Shown one piece after another: positions 1 to 10,500 of a stretch of DNA of 64,000 nucleotides (the stretch's first letter is position 1; each line of letters starts with the position of its first letter). The notes under the pieces are model-generated. The model had not been told where the DNA came from, ran no database searches, and worked only from the letters and a program-made list of their open reading frames with translations. This DNA comes from Immersiella caudata (taxonomy: Eukaryota; Ascomycota; Sordariomycetes; Sordariales; Lasiosphaeriaceae), in contig JAULSU010000007.1 in assembly GCA_030512335.1 (NCBI GenBank), positions 2,418,001 to 2,482,000 on the forward strand. The letters are read 5' to 3'. The translations under genes were made by a program, and so were the position numbers.

Positions 1-1
1 G

Positions 2-1093
2 TTTGGAAACTTGGCTGGCCAGATCGACGTCTACGACCTTGAGAAGGACTACAAGAAGGTGACAACCATTGAAAGCGGAAACCCCAGCGTGTGCGTCTGG
101 AGTCCTGACAGCCGCTACATCTTGACGGCCACCACATCGCCCCGGCTCCGCGTTGACAATGGTGTCAAGCTTTGGCACGTAGGGGGTGGCATCATGTACA
201 ACGAGGAATTTGTCGAGCTGTACAACGTCATGTGGCGCCCCGCCTCGCCGGACAGTGCGCATGGAGGAGATCCGCTCCACCCTGTGCCGACTCCACATGC
301 CTCGGCACTGGCCTATCTGGGCACCATCAAGACGCCGTCGAAGCCCGCAGGCGCCTATCGCCCTCCTGGCGCCCGTGGCACATCGACCCCCTTGCACTTC
401 AAGCGCGAGGACGAAGGCGGTGCGGCGCATGTGGTTACTAACGGTACCCCCTCGATCGGGCCCAATGGATTCGGTCGACAGCGCCACCTGGTTCCTGGTG
501 CCGAGTTCACCAAGCCTTCGGTTCCCGGCGCGGTCCCTGCTGATGCGGACGGCGAGGAGCTGTCCAAGACAGCCTTGAAGAACAAGAAGAAGCGGAACAA
601 GAAGGCCAAGGAGGGCGGTCCGCCAGTTGGGCCGGAGGGAGGCCTGGCGCCACCGGCCCGCGAGTTCGAGAGCGGATCTGGCGGCGAGGGTCGTAGCCCC
701 GAACGCCGGGGTGCCCATCAAGGACATCAGCACTCGCACAGCCAGTCGCGAAACAACAACAACTACCCGATTCGCAACCGCAGCAATACTCATCGCGCTC
801 GCTCGCAGAGCCGTCCGGGTCAGAGACCGGGACAGTACCAGCAACAGCAACATCAGAACGGCGCTCCCCAGCCTGTTCCTTCAGGCGGTGCACCGGTTGG
901 CCCCATTGGCGAGGAAGGAGCCGCCCAGAGCGCTAATGCCAAGAAGATTCGGAGTCTTCAGAAGAAAATTCGGGCGATCGAGGATTTGGAAATGCGTCTT
1001 GCCGGTGGCGAAAAGCTAGAGGACACGCAGATGAAGAAGATCGGCACCAAGGGCAGCGTGATTAGGGAGCTCGAGGCCCTGGAGAGAGAATAA
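2..1093 (+). CDS. Eukaryotic translation initiation factor 2A (eIF2A), 3' part only
   Basis: The reading frame is already open at base 2 and runs to TAA at 1091-1093, giving about 363 C-terminal residues; the start and most of the beta-propeller lie outside the window. The first residues (F-G-N-L-A-G-Q-I-D-V-Y-D, then V-C-V-W-S-P-D-S-R and V-K-L-W-H-V-G-G) are the last blades of the eIF2A WD-like propeller. After residue 120 comes a low-complexity basic and Gln/Asn-rich stretch with the lysine run K-N-K-K-K-R-N-K-K. It ends in the conserved helical C-terminus (K-K-I-R-S-L-Q-K-K-I-R-A-I-E-D-L). eIF2A is a cytosolic factor proposed to deliver initiator tRNA in a GTP-independent, alternative initiation route. 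No intron is visible in this part. The family call is firm; the missing 5' end prevents any statement about full length. Confidence 0.92.
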   Translation, partial: FGNLAGQIDVYDLEKDYKKVTTIESGNPSVCVWSPDSRYILTATTSPRLRVDNGVKLWHVGGGIMYNEEFVELYNVMWRPASPDSAHGGDPLHPVPTPHASALAYLGTIKTPSKPAGAYRPPGARGTSTPLHFKREDEGGAAHVVTNGTPSIGPNGFGRQRHLVPGAEFTKPSVPGAVPADADGEELSKTALKNKKKRNKKAKEGGPPVGPEGGLAPPAREFESGSGGEGRSPERRGAHQGHQHSHSQSRNNNNYPIRNRSNTHRARSQSRPGQRPGQYQQQQHQNGAPQPVPSGGAPVGPIGEEGAAQSANAKKIRSLQKKIRAIEDLEMRLAGGEKLEDTQMKKIGTKGSVIRELEALERE

Positions 1094-1919
1094 CTGCTTT
1101 CGCCGTGGCGCATTGAATGTTGAGGGTTTGACCGCTCTCACATTTGGCGAGCCTGGAGAGCAGCACACTAGTGGCCTATGGCGTAAAGTCATGGATGCCG
1201 AGTGGTTTCTTTTCTACCTAGCCGCCTCAGTGTGCCCCGCAGGAACCACGAGTTGTCATGGTGTGCCGTGTCTAGGCGACTGGCCTTTGGTTTTAGCTTG
1301 TTGGCCGTGCAGGGTCTACGTTGCCGGGGACAGCGGTGAAGCTGCTACGGGAAGGAAGGTGGAGGGGAGAGAGACGTGTTACAGGATGGAAGGAGAGTCC
1401 TGGGTACAGTGTAGAAAAGCGAAAATCTACGAATGTTGCACTTTGCGTTGCACTCTCCCTGTCATAATGGCCATATTTCGAACCGAAGCGAGAGATCATT
1501 CACGTTTGTGATACCCCTGCTGCCTCGTCCTATCTAGCGCCCATCTCCCATGGCCCAGTGTGTGTGCTTGTTAAACCCTAACCCTACCCTTGACTTAACT
1601 TCATCCCGACCATGCTCTCCACCATCACAAACGCCACTTGACTTGCCATGAACCGCTTCTGTCGCTCTGGCATAGCTACTCCCAAGCCCAATCGCTCACT
1701 ATACTCCGACAAACTTAGGCGCGCGAGACTGCTTGCCATACCGTCGGTCTTGCGCGAAGAGGCGTGCTGGTCGAAGACCTCGAACAGTGACTTCAGAGGC
1801 GTATTTCGGCCCTGCCTTTGGGTACCTTATTTCCAGAAGCTGCCACTGCTATACAGTATCACCACTGTTGCCGGCCGACCAAGCCCCCATCTGTTTACGG
1901 CACTGAACATAATCTCCTC
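1094..1919. other. Intergenic / leader region
   Basis: 826 bases between the eIF2A stop and the first in-frame ATG of the next gene. It should hold the eIF2A 3' UTR and the promoter and leader of the downstream hypothetical gene. The only distinctive element is a telobox-like motif at 1573-1590. Several short ATG-started frames (for example from 1648) show no coding character. Confidence 0.6.
1573..1590 (+). promoter_or_regulatory. Telobox-like motif (AAACCCTAACCCTACCCT)
   Basis: Two and a half units related to the fungal telomere repeat (TTAGGG on the other strand), intergenic and about 330 nt upstream of the start at 1920. Such motifs bind Tbf1-type Myb factors in ascomycete promoters (established knowledge). 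A role here is inference. Confidence 0.45.
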
Positions 1920-3137
1920 ATGGAGCTGGATTCGGCCAGCTGGCCACGAGCCGCCAACTTCGACGGCAAGGGACCGAGATCCTTGGTGGCTATGTGCCTG
2001 AGAGGCCTGGCAAAAGATTTGACCGAAAATGAGGCGTATATCCCTCTGGATGACGAGAATGTTCCACCATCGCTGCTGTTACGTCTCTTTCGGGAGCTCA
2101 AGCTCAGGTATTTGATCCGACCCGATTGCTTCTCTGGTGAATTCGGTATGCTGACAGAACCCCCGAGATGGAGATACCACGAAGATATTCCACTCCATTC
2201 TTGGAAGATTTTGTCCAAGGCTATTGGGTTGGCAACCGCAAGAGACGCTGATTGGACGCAACGGGGCGAGGTTCCAGCCGAGCTCCTTCGGCATCGGCGC
2301 ACGATCTCCAACGTCAATGGTGACCTACAAACATATGTCAAAGAGTACCGATCGCCAGCCCCAGAGCCCAGGCTGGCAAGTAGCATGCTTGAATTTGTGG
2401 TATCTCTCACTATCGACGGTGTCTCGACCTTTCAGCCTCAACAGCTTCTGTCTCTCGCAACGCTCAACAATCTGGTTCACCTGCACATCGTATCTGAACG
2501 TCCACACTCGACCGAGCGTGGTCATGTCACAGACAGCTTGCTCAGGGGATGGAGCGAAATGAATAATGTTTTTCCGATGCTTCAGATTTTGAAGTTTACG
2601 AACAGTAGAGATCTATCATATCGGTCCGTCCGGTATGTGTCCGTATTTCCCTGTTTGCAGGTTTATGAGATTCTGGACCCCAATATCCCAGCGTTTGAAG
2701 GCTATAGGGAATGGGGAGACAGCGCTGAGTTGCATGGGTGGCATTTCGAAATCCCGAAGTGGCCCTCACCTTGTGCCAAGGTAGAACCAATGTCTGGGCA
2801 ATCTCGGAGCCTACCAGATGGGACTTATATTTCCCAACCGGATAATCCGTTGGCGAGTCTTGAGCTTGTCGGTGAATTCTCGACAGTTAACTGTGGAGGC
2901 TCGCTATTAGAATATCTTGGACACGCTTTGCGCCTGACTTTGTCCAGACCTACTTTCAGAGATGGAAACCAAAGGGGAGTTCAGCCCCAGGGCAAGGGAA
3001 AAGACCTGAGCCGAAAAGACCGACAACTCCCAGAGAGACGGAAGCAAAAGGCACAGAAATCACTCAGGGCAGGCAAAAGGATGAAAGTGGACGACATGTT
3101 GGGTTCGTTCGGGATACCACGCTCTGGGGGATCCTAA
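1920..3137 (+). CDS. Hypothetical protein, leucine-rich solenoid-like
   Basis: Single-exon frame of 405 residues from ATG 1920 to TAA at 3135-3137. The frame is open further upstream (to about 1818) but without an ATG, so 1920 is the first possible in-frame start. I do not recognise a named family. The middle contains irregular leucine-rich segments (L-L-S-L-A-T-L-N-N-L-V-H-L-H-I; M-L-Q-I-L-K-F) of the sort seen in fungal F-box/LRR-like solenoids, but no clear F-box. The C-terminal 70 residues are basic (many K/R/Q), suggesting a disordered, possibly nuclear or nucleic-acid-contacting tail. No signal peptide or membrane segment is seen. It is convergent with the small minus-strand gene at 3400-3780. 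An upstream exon cannot be excluded. Confidence 0.55.
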   Translation: MELDSASWPRAANFDGKGPRSLVAMCLRGLAKDLTENEAYIPLDDENVPPSLLLRLFRELKLRYLIRPDCFSGEFGMLTEPPRWRYHEDIPLHSWKILSKAIGLATARDADWTQRGEVPAELLRHRRTISNVNGDLQTYVKEYRSPAPEPRLASSMLEFVVSLTIDGVSTFQPQQLLSLATLNNLVHLHIVSERPHSTERGHVTDSLLRGWSEMNNVFPMLQILKFTNSRDLSYRSVRYVSVFPCLQVYEILDPNIPAFEGYREWGDSAELHGWHFEIPKWPSPCAKVEPMSGQSRSLPDGTYISQPDNPLASLELVGEFSTVNCGGSLLEYLGHALRLTLSRPTFRDGNQRGVQPQGKGKDLSRKDRQLPERRKQKAQKSLRAGKRMKVDDMLGSFGIPRSGGS

Positions 3138-3312
3138 CCGCAGGATCCAGCTCCGCGTCGAGCACTAGAGAGATCAAGACATGGCAACACATTCCTGGAA
3201 CAAAACAGACATATATCACAAAGGATTGGATTCATAATACAAGGTATATGCTGAGGCACCAACCTCAACTTATTTTTCTATTCTCGCCAGCAGCAGGCTG
3301 ACTACCTATCTA

Positions 3313-3352
3313 CAAGGGAAGCCAAGGGAAGCCAAGGGAAGCAGCAACTTAC
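3313..3352. repeat. Minisatellite, 4 x 10 bp (CAAGGGAAGC)
   Basis: Four exact tandem copies of a 10-bp purine-rich unit, lying between two convergent genes (stops at 3137 and 3400). Probably in 3' UTR or spacer. Confidence 0.9.
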
Positions 3353-3399
3353 CAGCAGTCCCACTCGATCGCTGGCAGAGGTCGCCCATACTTATGCAG

Positions 3400-3780
3400 T
3401 TAGATCTCCTCAGCCGCAACCAGCAGCTCCTCCTTCTTAGTCGATTCCTTTTCACGAGCCTCCAACTCTTCCTCAACCTCATCAGCCCAGCTGATCTTGG
3501 GGGTCAGATCTTCAGCTCCAGGCTTCTCCTCTACCTGCTCAGGCCCCGTGTGCCGCTTCCAGGTCAGTCCATTGTCGCACGAGATGGCGCGGGCCTTGCT
3601 CTTGAATCCGTCTTTGTCGATGAAGGAGCGGGTGGAGAATCGGACCTCGGGAGCTGCGAAGTTCTCAGAGGCAGTAGGGAAGGCATCGGCAGGGATGGCG
3701 GTGGTAGTAGTGGTGATGGCGCAGTTCTGCTTCGTGGTTTTGCGACGGCCGCGCCAGGTGTTTGAACCGATGAGGACCAT
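3400..3780 (-). CDS. Small conserved-looking hypothetical protein
   Basis: A 126-residue frame with a clean ATG (3778-3780). The N-terminus is W-R-G-R-R-K basic, followed by a Thr/Ala-rich segment, a compact centre (V-R-F-S-T-R-S-F-I-D-K-D-G-F and C-D-N-G-L-T-W-K-R-H) and an acidic, Glu/Lys-rich helical C-terminus (W-A-D-E-V-E-E-E-L-E-A). I do not recognise the family. No signal peptide or membrane span. A 5' UTR intron is likely at 3800-3876 (minus strand GTAAGT donor, TTCAG acceptor), which supports a real transcript. The long shared upstream region (3781-4970) also serves the divergent PDAP1-like gene. Confidence 0.6.
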   Translation of the reverse strand: MVLIGSNTWRGRRKTTKQNCAITTTTTAIPADAFPTASENFAAPEVRFSTRSFIDKDGFKSKARAISCDNGLTWKRHTGPEQVEEKPGAEDLTPKISWADEVEEELEAREKESTKKEELLVAAEEI

Positions 3781-4970
3781 TTTGGATTGCCTTACTTGCC
3801 TGAAGTAGTAACGGTGATGGGTGATGGTGATGATTTCGGGTGTTGGTTCAAAAGCAGGGAGGAGGATTGAACTTACCAGTAAGGGTGATGTGGATTGCTC
3901 TGCTCGCTGCTGTGAGCGTGAGTGTGTGATAAATTAAGAGACATGGGGGCAGAAGGGAGAGTTTATATAGATTTTGTGAAGCAGTTGACGTTCGGGATGC
4001 GAAAGGAATTGTTTGGCAGTGTCCTTTGACGAGGACAAGGAGCTCGCAATCTCCTTATGTGGTTGTGAAATATGTTTGTCAACGCGATTGTGAGAGAGGG
4101 CAATGCCATGGTGTAGCCTGGCAGCAGTCGGCAAAGCGGAGTTGGAGATGGCCTCTTTCTGGGCAATGTTGACTTGCACATGCTTTACACATGGCTCAGA
4201 AGCACAGAGCAATCTGCAGTGCGTCTTAGAGCTGATCTTTTTCGCTGGTCTACGGGTGGCAGCATTGGCGAGACCATCACAATTCACACACAATGGAAAA
4301 GTCATCCACGACTGCGCGGCTACTTGGGAGAACCCGCATCCCGAAGGTCAGCAGCGAAGGATGTATCATGCGAAAAATTTCCCCACTCTCCGATTTCAAG
4401 ACGAAGGCAGGGGGTAAGTGCAAGAGTTGATCTATCCCTCGCTTTCCCCTCTAATTTGTCATTGAAGGACGTAAACCAGAGTGAATACGAAGGAATGAAG
4501 TTTTATGTTGTTGAAGAAAAAAAACCAGAACCAGACGGAGGGCCGCGCCCAGGAAGTTTTAAAGGCCTTGAATGTGGGTCAGCCTGCAAGGGTCGGCAGT
4601 TTGGCCAATCAGCGTGGGGCCATATCAAGCCATGCCCAAATGAGTCAACGGCCTGGCGACAGGAGGCCCACGGCGGGGCAACCACTTTGACGGGCTTCTT
4701 TTTGGTGTGGTGTCGCAGAGTCGTCCCATCCCCTTTCACCTGCGCGCCCCTTCTTTGCAAACTTTCTGAATTTCCCGAGTTTTTGTGTTGGGTGAATTGG
4801 GCCTTAGGATCTGATTCACTGACGCCCGTTCCTCAACGGTGCTTTATATTCTCCTGCCGAACGCCTCTTGCTGCATCTTCCTCTTGCAACCCCGCCATCC
4901 CCCACGATCGCGATACCCCGCGCTCAGCCCCTCAATCAACTTTCCCTCTCACTACCCAACACATACAATC
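3781..4970. promoter_or_regulatory. Divergent promoter region
   Basis: 1.19 kb between two divergently transcribed genes. It contains a CCAAT box (CCAATCA, 4605-4611) and a CT-rich tract at about 4850-4965 just before the ATG at 4971, typical of fungal leaders. No coding region of its own was recognised; the long open frame through it is mostly chance extension of the downstream gene's frame. Confidence 0.5.
3800..3876 (-). other. Probable 5' UTR intron
   Basis: On the minus strand a perfect GTAAGT donor (3876-3871) and an ACTTCAG acceptor (3802-3800) bracket 77 nt just upstream of the ATG at 3780. Confidence 0.4.
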
Positions 4971-5860
4971 ATGGCGCCTGGTGGACCTGGAGCGAACTCC
5001 CGCGGCCGCGGTGGCAAGTTCAAGAAGTATACTCGAGGAGGTAGGTGGATCAAAGGTCAATTTGTCTCAAAACCCCGCTAACAGAAGCAACCTAGGTGGC
5101 AAGCACTTCTCGCGCGACCTCCGACCCCTCGACGCCGATGGCAACGAGATTAGCATGTGGAGCGCCGACGCCCGCAAGAAGAAGGACGACTCAGACGAAG
5201 ACTCCGAGGACGACAGCTCTGAGGAGGAAGAGGAGGAGGATTCCGACGAGGATGCCGGCCCCTCAGCAGCTGCGGCCGAGCTGAGCCGCGAGGACCGCAA
5301 GAAGGAGAAGAAAGCCCGCAAAGAGGCAGCCCTTGCCCGTGCCCGTGCACAGGCAGTACAGGTCGGAGATCTGCCACCTAGTGACTCCGAGGAGGAGAGC
5401 GACGACGGGATGCCCGCCAACCCGAACCACTCGAAGGCCGCCCGAAACCAGACCAAGGTGGCTCCGCCTACCAAGGAGGTGGATGAGGCCGCTGAGGGCG
5501 TCAAGGCCATGAAGGTCAGCGGCACCCCAAACCGACGCGAGCGTGAGTCCATGGAGGCTGCGGCGGCGAAGGAGAGGTATCTGAAGATGCATGAGGCGGG
5601 TAAGACAGATGAGGCCAAGGCCGACTTGGCTCGCCTGAAGCTCATTCGGGAGAAGCGTGAGGCCGAGGCCGCCAGGAAACAGGTAGGGCTCACTGACTCT
5701 AGACACTAACTACCGCCCAAACTGACATTCTTGTGTACAGGCTGAGAAGGAAGAGCGCGAGGCCCAAGAGGCAGCGAAGAAGAAGGAGATCGAGGCAAAG
5801 GAGGCAAAGCGCCGCGAGGCGGCTCTTGGACCGGCTGCCAAGAAGAAGGGAAAGAAATGA
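4971..5860 (+). CDS. PDAP1/HASPP28-type phosphoprotein (PP28 domain)
   Basis: Three exons (4971-5040, 5096-5682, 5741-5860) give 258 residues. The start M-A-P-G-G-P-G-A is followed by an RG-rich basic N-terminus (S-R-G-R-G-G-K-F-K-K-Y). Next is a long Ser/Asp/Glu acidic stretch with many casein-kinase-2 type sites (S-D-E-D-S-E-D-D-S-S-E), and then the diagnostic PP28 segment: G-T-P-N-R-R-E-R-E-S, A-A-K-E-R-Y-L-K-M-H-E-A-G-K-T-D-E-A and A-D-L-A-R-L-K-L-I-R. The C-terminus is a K/E/A helix ending G-K-K. Family members are heat- and acid-stable phosphoproteins; the cellular role in fungi is not settled. Both introns are short (55 and 58 nt) with GT-AG ends, and the frame closes exactly. Confidence 0.93.
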
Positions 5861-6038
5861 GGCGCTTGTTAGATGTTTGTACATGCGGTTTCCTGCGGTA
5901 GCGTATTCCGTCAGCGTCCCCAATATACCTTCTAAATCTAGTGTTTGGTGTTGTGATGGTACATGTGTGAAGAGTTGGATAACGCCACATGGGGCTATTA
6001 ACACCCGTTGGAATGACGCTTTGATGGAGCGTCAGCCG

Positions 6039-7136
6039 TTACTCTGGATCTGAAGTGGCCCCTGTGTCTTCCTTCGCAGGCGCCCCGGTGTTGCGGTTTG
6101 GGATAACCTCCCCCCAGACCTTGTCAAAGTCAACACCATTCTTGCTGAACAACTCCCTGATCTGCTCGGCCACCTCGTGCTGCCTCTGTGCGCCAAAAAC
6201 TCCCGGCTTCGACGTCTCAAACTGCACAATTTCGATCCACCTGAAGAACAGATCCTCCTTGCCCAGCTTCGCCAGCGCATCGCGGAACGCAAACACCTGC
6301 TTCCTCCTCTCTTCCTCATCAGCCGCCTTCGTCTCCCCCCGATCCATCGTCACCCACCCAAACTTCTCCGAATGCAACAACACCACGGGTTCCATAAACT
6401 CATCCAACTCCAACTTCTTCGTATCAACCAACGAAGTCGCCAACACCATGGCATCCCAATCCAAATCCCACGCCCCATCCATCAACAAGTACCCTGTCTT
6501 CTGCTGCAACAGCAACGGATTCGTCGCCTCCCCGACCCTGGACCAAAACTCATTACGCTTCGCGCTGCCCTCCGACCCAAACAAATCCCCTAGCTCCGTG
6601 TCCCACGATCGGCTACGGCGCACGTAGATCTCCTGATCGCGGAATCCCACCTGCCACCGCCACCCCAGCGGAGCTCCGTGCGACGCGGAACCTCCCACCG
6701 CAAACTCATACGGCCAGGGCCACACAAAGACAAACAACACAAAGTCCAGGATGAAGGTAAATCCCCGGCGGAGAATCACTAGCAACAACGGCTTCCACTC
6801 CATTTCATCTGCGCGAAGGGTGAGCTCGTTGGGGTAGCCGATTGTGGAGGCGAAGAGGGCGAGGTAGTAGGGGCCGATGAGGTAGAGGCGCCAGAGGAAG
6901 AGTAAAGCGACGGCGGCGTTCATGGCCACGGGGACGAGGAAGATCTTGCGCTTGAAGTCGCGAGGGTGGGAGTCGATGTGCGCGAGGTAGATGTGGTGCG
7001 GGTTGAGGTGGGTGTAGAAAGTTTCGAGGGCTTTAGGGGCCTGGGTGAAGGGCTTGGGGAGGGTTGTTTGTGATGATGAGGAGGAGGATGTTTTAGAGGT
7101 GTTGCCGCCTAGGCGGGCTTTCTTGGACGGGGCCAT
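6039..7136 (-). CDS. Conserved-type fungal membrane protein, two spans
   Basis: Intronless, 365 residues from ATG at 7136. The N-terminus is Ser/Thr/Lys-rich. Two hydrophobic segments follow: about residues 67-100 (V-A-M-N-A-A-V-A-L-L-F-L, then Y-L-I-G-P-Y-Y-L-A-L-F) and about 115-145 (L-L-L-V-I-L-R-R-G-F-T-F-I-L-D-F-V-L-F). The remaining 220 residues are soluble and rich in Trp and charged residues (G-A-W-D-L-D-W-D-A-M, F-F-R-W-I-E-I-V-Q-F). No signal peptide; ER or another endomembrane is a guess. No enzyme motif is recognised. Codon choice changes along the gene: the first third is C-ending, the rest mainly G/T-ending. The gene is divergent from mitochondrial IF2 across a 417-nt promoter containing a telobox. 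Confidence 0.8.
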   Translation of the reverse strand: MAPSKKARLGGNTSKTSSSSSSQTTLPKPFTQAPKALETFYTHLNPHHIYLAHIDSHPRDFKRKIFLVPVAMNAAVALLFLWRLYLIGPYYLALFASTIGYPNELTLRADEMEWKPLLLVILRRGFTFILDFVLFVFVWPWPYEFAVGGSASHGAPLGWRWQVGFRDQEIYVRRSRSWDTELGDLFGSEGSAKRNEFWSRVGEATNPLLLQQKTGYLLMDGAWDLDWDAMVLATSLVDTKKLELDEFMEPVVLLHSEKFGWVTMDRGETKAADEEERRKQVFAFRDALAKLGKEDLFFRWIEIVQFETSKPGVFGAQRQHEVAEQIRELFSKNGVDFDKVWGEVIPNRNTGAPAKEDTGATSDPE

Positions 7137-7553
7137 GGTTGTTGGGTTTGGTGGTGTGGTGTTTTGGTCTGAGCTCGGTGGGTTTTTGTTGAATTTGTAG
7201 GTATTCGCGTTGCAACGGGAGGCGTGAAGATGCGGTTACAAGGCCGGCGGGGCAAGCCAAATCCGCGGGAAGAATCAAGACTCGGATCGACGATTACCCC
7301 AATTCCTCGTGGGAATGAGCTGAAGATTGATGTATGTCGGTGTATGAAAAGCTGAATGAGTGAACACGCTGTCCGTGGCTTCTTCACCGCAGTTGTTGAC
7401 CCTAACCCTTGTTCTTAGCCTTATCGATAACGCCGGCGTGTTCCCGAAGCTCGAGTGCCAATTGGAAATTTTGGGACACTGTCTTTCCCGAAGGCATTTC
7501 AGCAACATTTGGTTCCTCTTGACAGGGAGCGCCATGCCAATTCAGATTTCAGG
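7137..7553. promoter_or_regulatory. Divergent promoter with telobox
   Basis: Upstream region shared by the membrane-protein gene (minus) and mitochondrial IF2 (plus). CCCTAACCCT at 7401-7410 lies 144 nt before the IF2 start. No coding frame of note. Confidence 0.5.
7401..7410 (+). promoter_or_regulatory. Telobox-like CCCTAACCCT
   Basis: Telomere-repeat-like site upstream of a translation-factor gene, the context in which Tbf1-type sites are known from ascomycetes. Confidence 0.45.
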
Positions 7554-10500
7554 ATGATACGGGGCGGAATATGGCAGGTCAGTAGGGCGTGCGCCCGCGA
7601 TTTTGCAGTTTGGGTTGCTAATGACTCCTTTCCCGATTAGAAACAGAAGCGCCCATCACTATGCGTGGCTCGCTGGTGTCAACGATGTCTTGCGACTTCG
7701 GCGTCGCGAGGGTATGTGAGTCCTGGCGGCTGGGGCTCCGGGCCAGCGTTTGCGAAGCCCGCGTTTGCCCCTCCGGTTACTAGTTCCGGCAGCGAACTGC
7801 TCCCTCACGAGATCGCAGCTAGAGAGCGCGCCGCGCGCCTCCTCGAGCGGGAGGAACAGAAGCGGGCCTGGGACAAGCCTGTTCAACCTGCGTTAAAAGG
7901 ATCTCCCTCTCGCAGGTTCAAGCCTGTCACGCGAGTTCCCCTCACTGGGCCGGGCGCGGGGTTCTCCAGACCCCCCCAAGAGCTCCCCCATACGGAGGCA
8001 AAGCCAGCGATGCCGAAAAAGCTTCCGGCGAAGGGAGAACCTGCGGAGTTTCAAGTCCCTCCTTGGGCCCGACCGGAAGAGCCGCAACTGCGGCCACCAA
8101 TACCAGGGTTGATAATCTCAAAGAACGCGCCGTTACCCCGTGATGGGATTGGGAGAGGGGCAGGGATACCCACCGAGAGCCAGCAGGCTTCGCGACAGTC
8201 AACTGTTTTAGCTAGTGGTGGTGTGGCTCGCACGCGCATCGTCTCTCAAAGGACCAAAACCGCTTTACCTTCTCGACCGGGACCAAAGGCGCCTCCGGCG
8301 TTGGAACCAAGTACTTGGGGTTCGGGACAAGCATTTGCGCAGCCAATGTTTGCCCCATCTTCCAGCCTTGACACGCTGCTCCCACAAGAGCGCGAAGCGA
8401 GGGACTGCGCGGCTCGCCTAGTAGAGAATCAGAAGCCCACCAAACGAGCTCTCGAAAGCGTTACCGGCGCCCCTACTGAGCTTCCATTCCGGGACTTCGA
8501 ACCTAAGGCGCGGGCAGTTCGTACGGCACAAGCAATACCCGACCTGCGTGCAGTGCCGGAAAAACCCGACCTTCCATTCCAAGACTTTGAACCTAAGGTG
8601 CGGCGGCTGCGAGCAACACGGGCGAAAACCGAGCTTCCGCTCCGGAAGTTTTTCGAAAAAGAGCCAGGACAAACTTCTACGTTGCAGAGAAGAGCTCCCT
8701 CAAGGCCGGCCGCAGATGGTGAGGAATGGGGTCAGCTTCGGAGGAAGCCCGAGTCGACAAGGCGGGTAGATATGAGTCTCAATGCAGACCCTTTGGAGTT
8801 CTGGGAAGCAGCAAAGGAGAAGTATCCCTCTGGTCTTCCAGAGATGCGCCCAGGAATCGACAATCACGATGATCCATGGGCTAAAATGGAAGCCGCTATT
8901 TACAAGAATACGACCACCCCTGTAGCGAAGCCTCCCACACCGTTCTTTGACACCTCCGCGGTAAAGCCACAGAGACAAGCGCGGCATCCGGAGACATATG
9001 AATCCGAATGGAACTCGAGCGTTTGGGATTCTGTGGAAGCCGAGGTGGGCGAGTCGGAGCCGCAGTCTGGCTGGGCGGTACGGCATCAGATCGCGAGCCA
9101 AGATCCCACTTTGGCGTGGCCCGACGAATCAGGGGGGCAAGGCGCGTCTTCAACTGGACGTGCTAGAAAAAGAACTGCCGTCGAGATCGAGAAAGAGCGG
9201 CAAGACCGCGTTGAGAAGGAAGCAAGAGCTAGGAAGCGCGATCGCGGTGACGGGCTCCGGGGCAGGGAGGAGGATATTGAAGATGACGACGACTCGTATC
9301 AAGAGCGTCGTCGGCGTAGGTTGGAGCGCAAAGCAGCAAAGGAACGAGCGAAACAGGAGGCTCTTATTGAGGCTGGTCCGATCCCTATCCTGCTTCCCGA
9401 GTTCATCAGCGTGGCCAACCTCGGCGTTGCCCTGGGCGTTAAGCAGGACATCTTCGTGAGCCAGTTGGAAGAACTTGGGTTCGAGAATATCGCCAAAGAA
9501 AGTATTCTCACGGGTGAGACAGCAGCGTTGGTTGCCCAAGAATACGGGTTTGATCCAACCGTGGAGATTGGCGAAGAGGAAGACCTCAAGCCACGACCAC
9601 CGCCTGAAGACCCGTCATCACTGCCGCTTCGGCCACCGGTTGTCACCATCATGGGTCACGTCGACCACGGCAAGACCACTCTCTTGGACTATCTGCGCAA
9701 GTCGTCCATCGTATCACAGGAACATGGTGGCATCACACAGCACATTGGCGCCTTCTCGGTGAATCTCTCGAGTGGCAAACAAATCACCTTCCTCGATACC
9801 CCCGGCCACGCCGCATTTTTGACCATGCGACAGCGCGGTGCCAATGTCACGGATATGGTCATTTTGGTTGTCGCCGCTGACGACAGCGTCAAGCCCCAGA
9901 CCCTGGAGGCATTGAAGCACGCGCGGGGGGCCAAGGTGCCCATAATCGTTGCTATCAATAAGGTGGATAAGGACTCGGCCAACGTCGACCGCGTCAAATC
10001 TGACCTTGCCGCCAATGGCGTCGAGATTGAGGACTTTGGCGGTGACGTTCAGGCTGTCTGCGTCAGTGGCAAGACCGGTCAGGGCATGGGCGACTTGGAG
10101 GAAAGTATTCTCACGCTTTCCGAGATGCTCGATATCCGGGCCGAGACGGATGGTATGGCCGAAGGGTGGGTGTTGGAGTCGAGCATTAAACCCATCGGAC
10201 GCGTTGCGACTGTGCTTGTCAAGCGCGGAACACTACGGACGGGCGATCACATCGTGGCTGGTAGAGTAGCCGCCAAGATTCGGTCGCTGCGGAACGAGGC
10301 TGGCGTGGAGGTTGATGAAGCCCCCCCGGGTACTGCCGTTGAGATTCTGGGCTGGAAGGAGCCCCCTGATGCCGGTGACCAAGTTCTACAAGCCCCTAGC
10401 GAGGACAGGGCTAAGAGAGCCGCGCACTATCGCCAAGAGCTGAAGGACAGACAGGAGAACATCGCACAACAGACTCAACAAGATAGCGAGAGACGCGAGA

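Noticed and set aside
1818..1919. Longer N-terminus for the hypothetical protein at 1920-3137
   Set aside because: The frame is open but begins with TTG; the first in-frame ATG is at 1920 and no clear upstream exon was found.
7665..7667. Start of mitochondrial IF2 at 7665
   Set aside because: That codon is GTG. A 24-nt exon with ATG at 7554 and a good branch site joins in frame and completes a better presequence.
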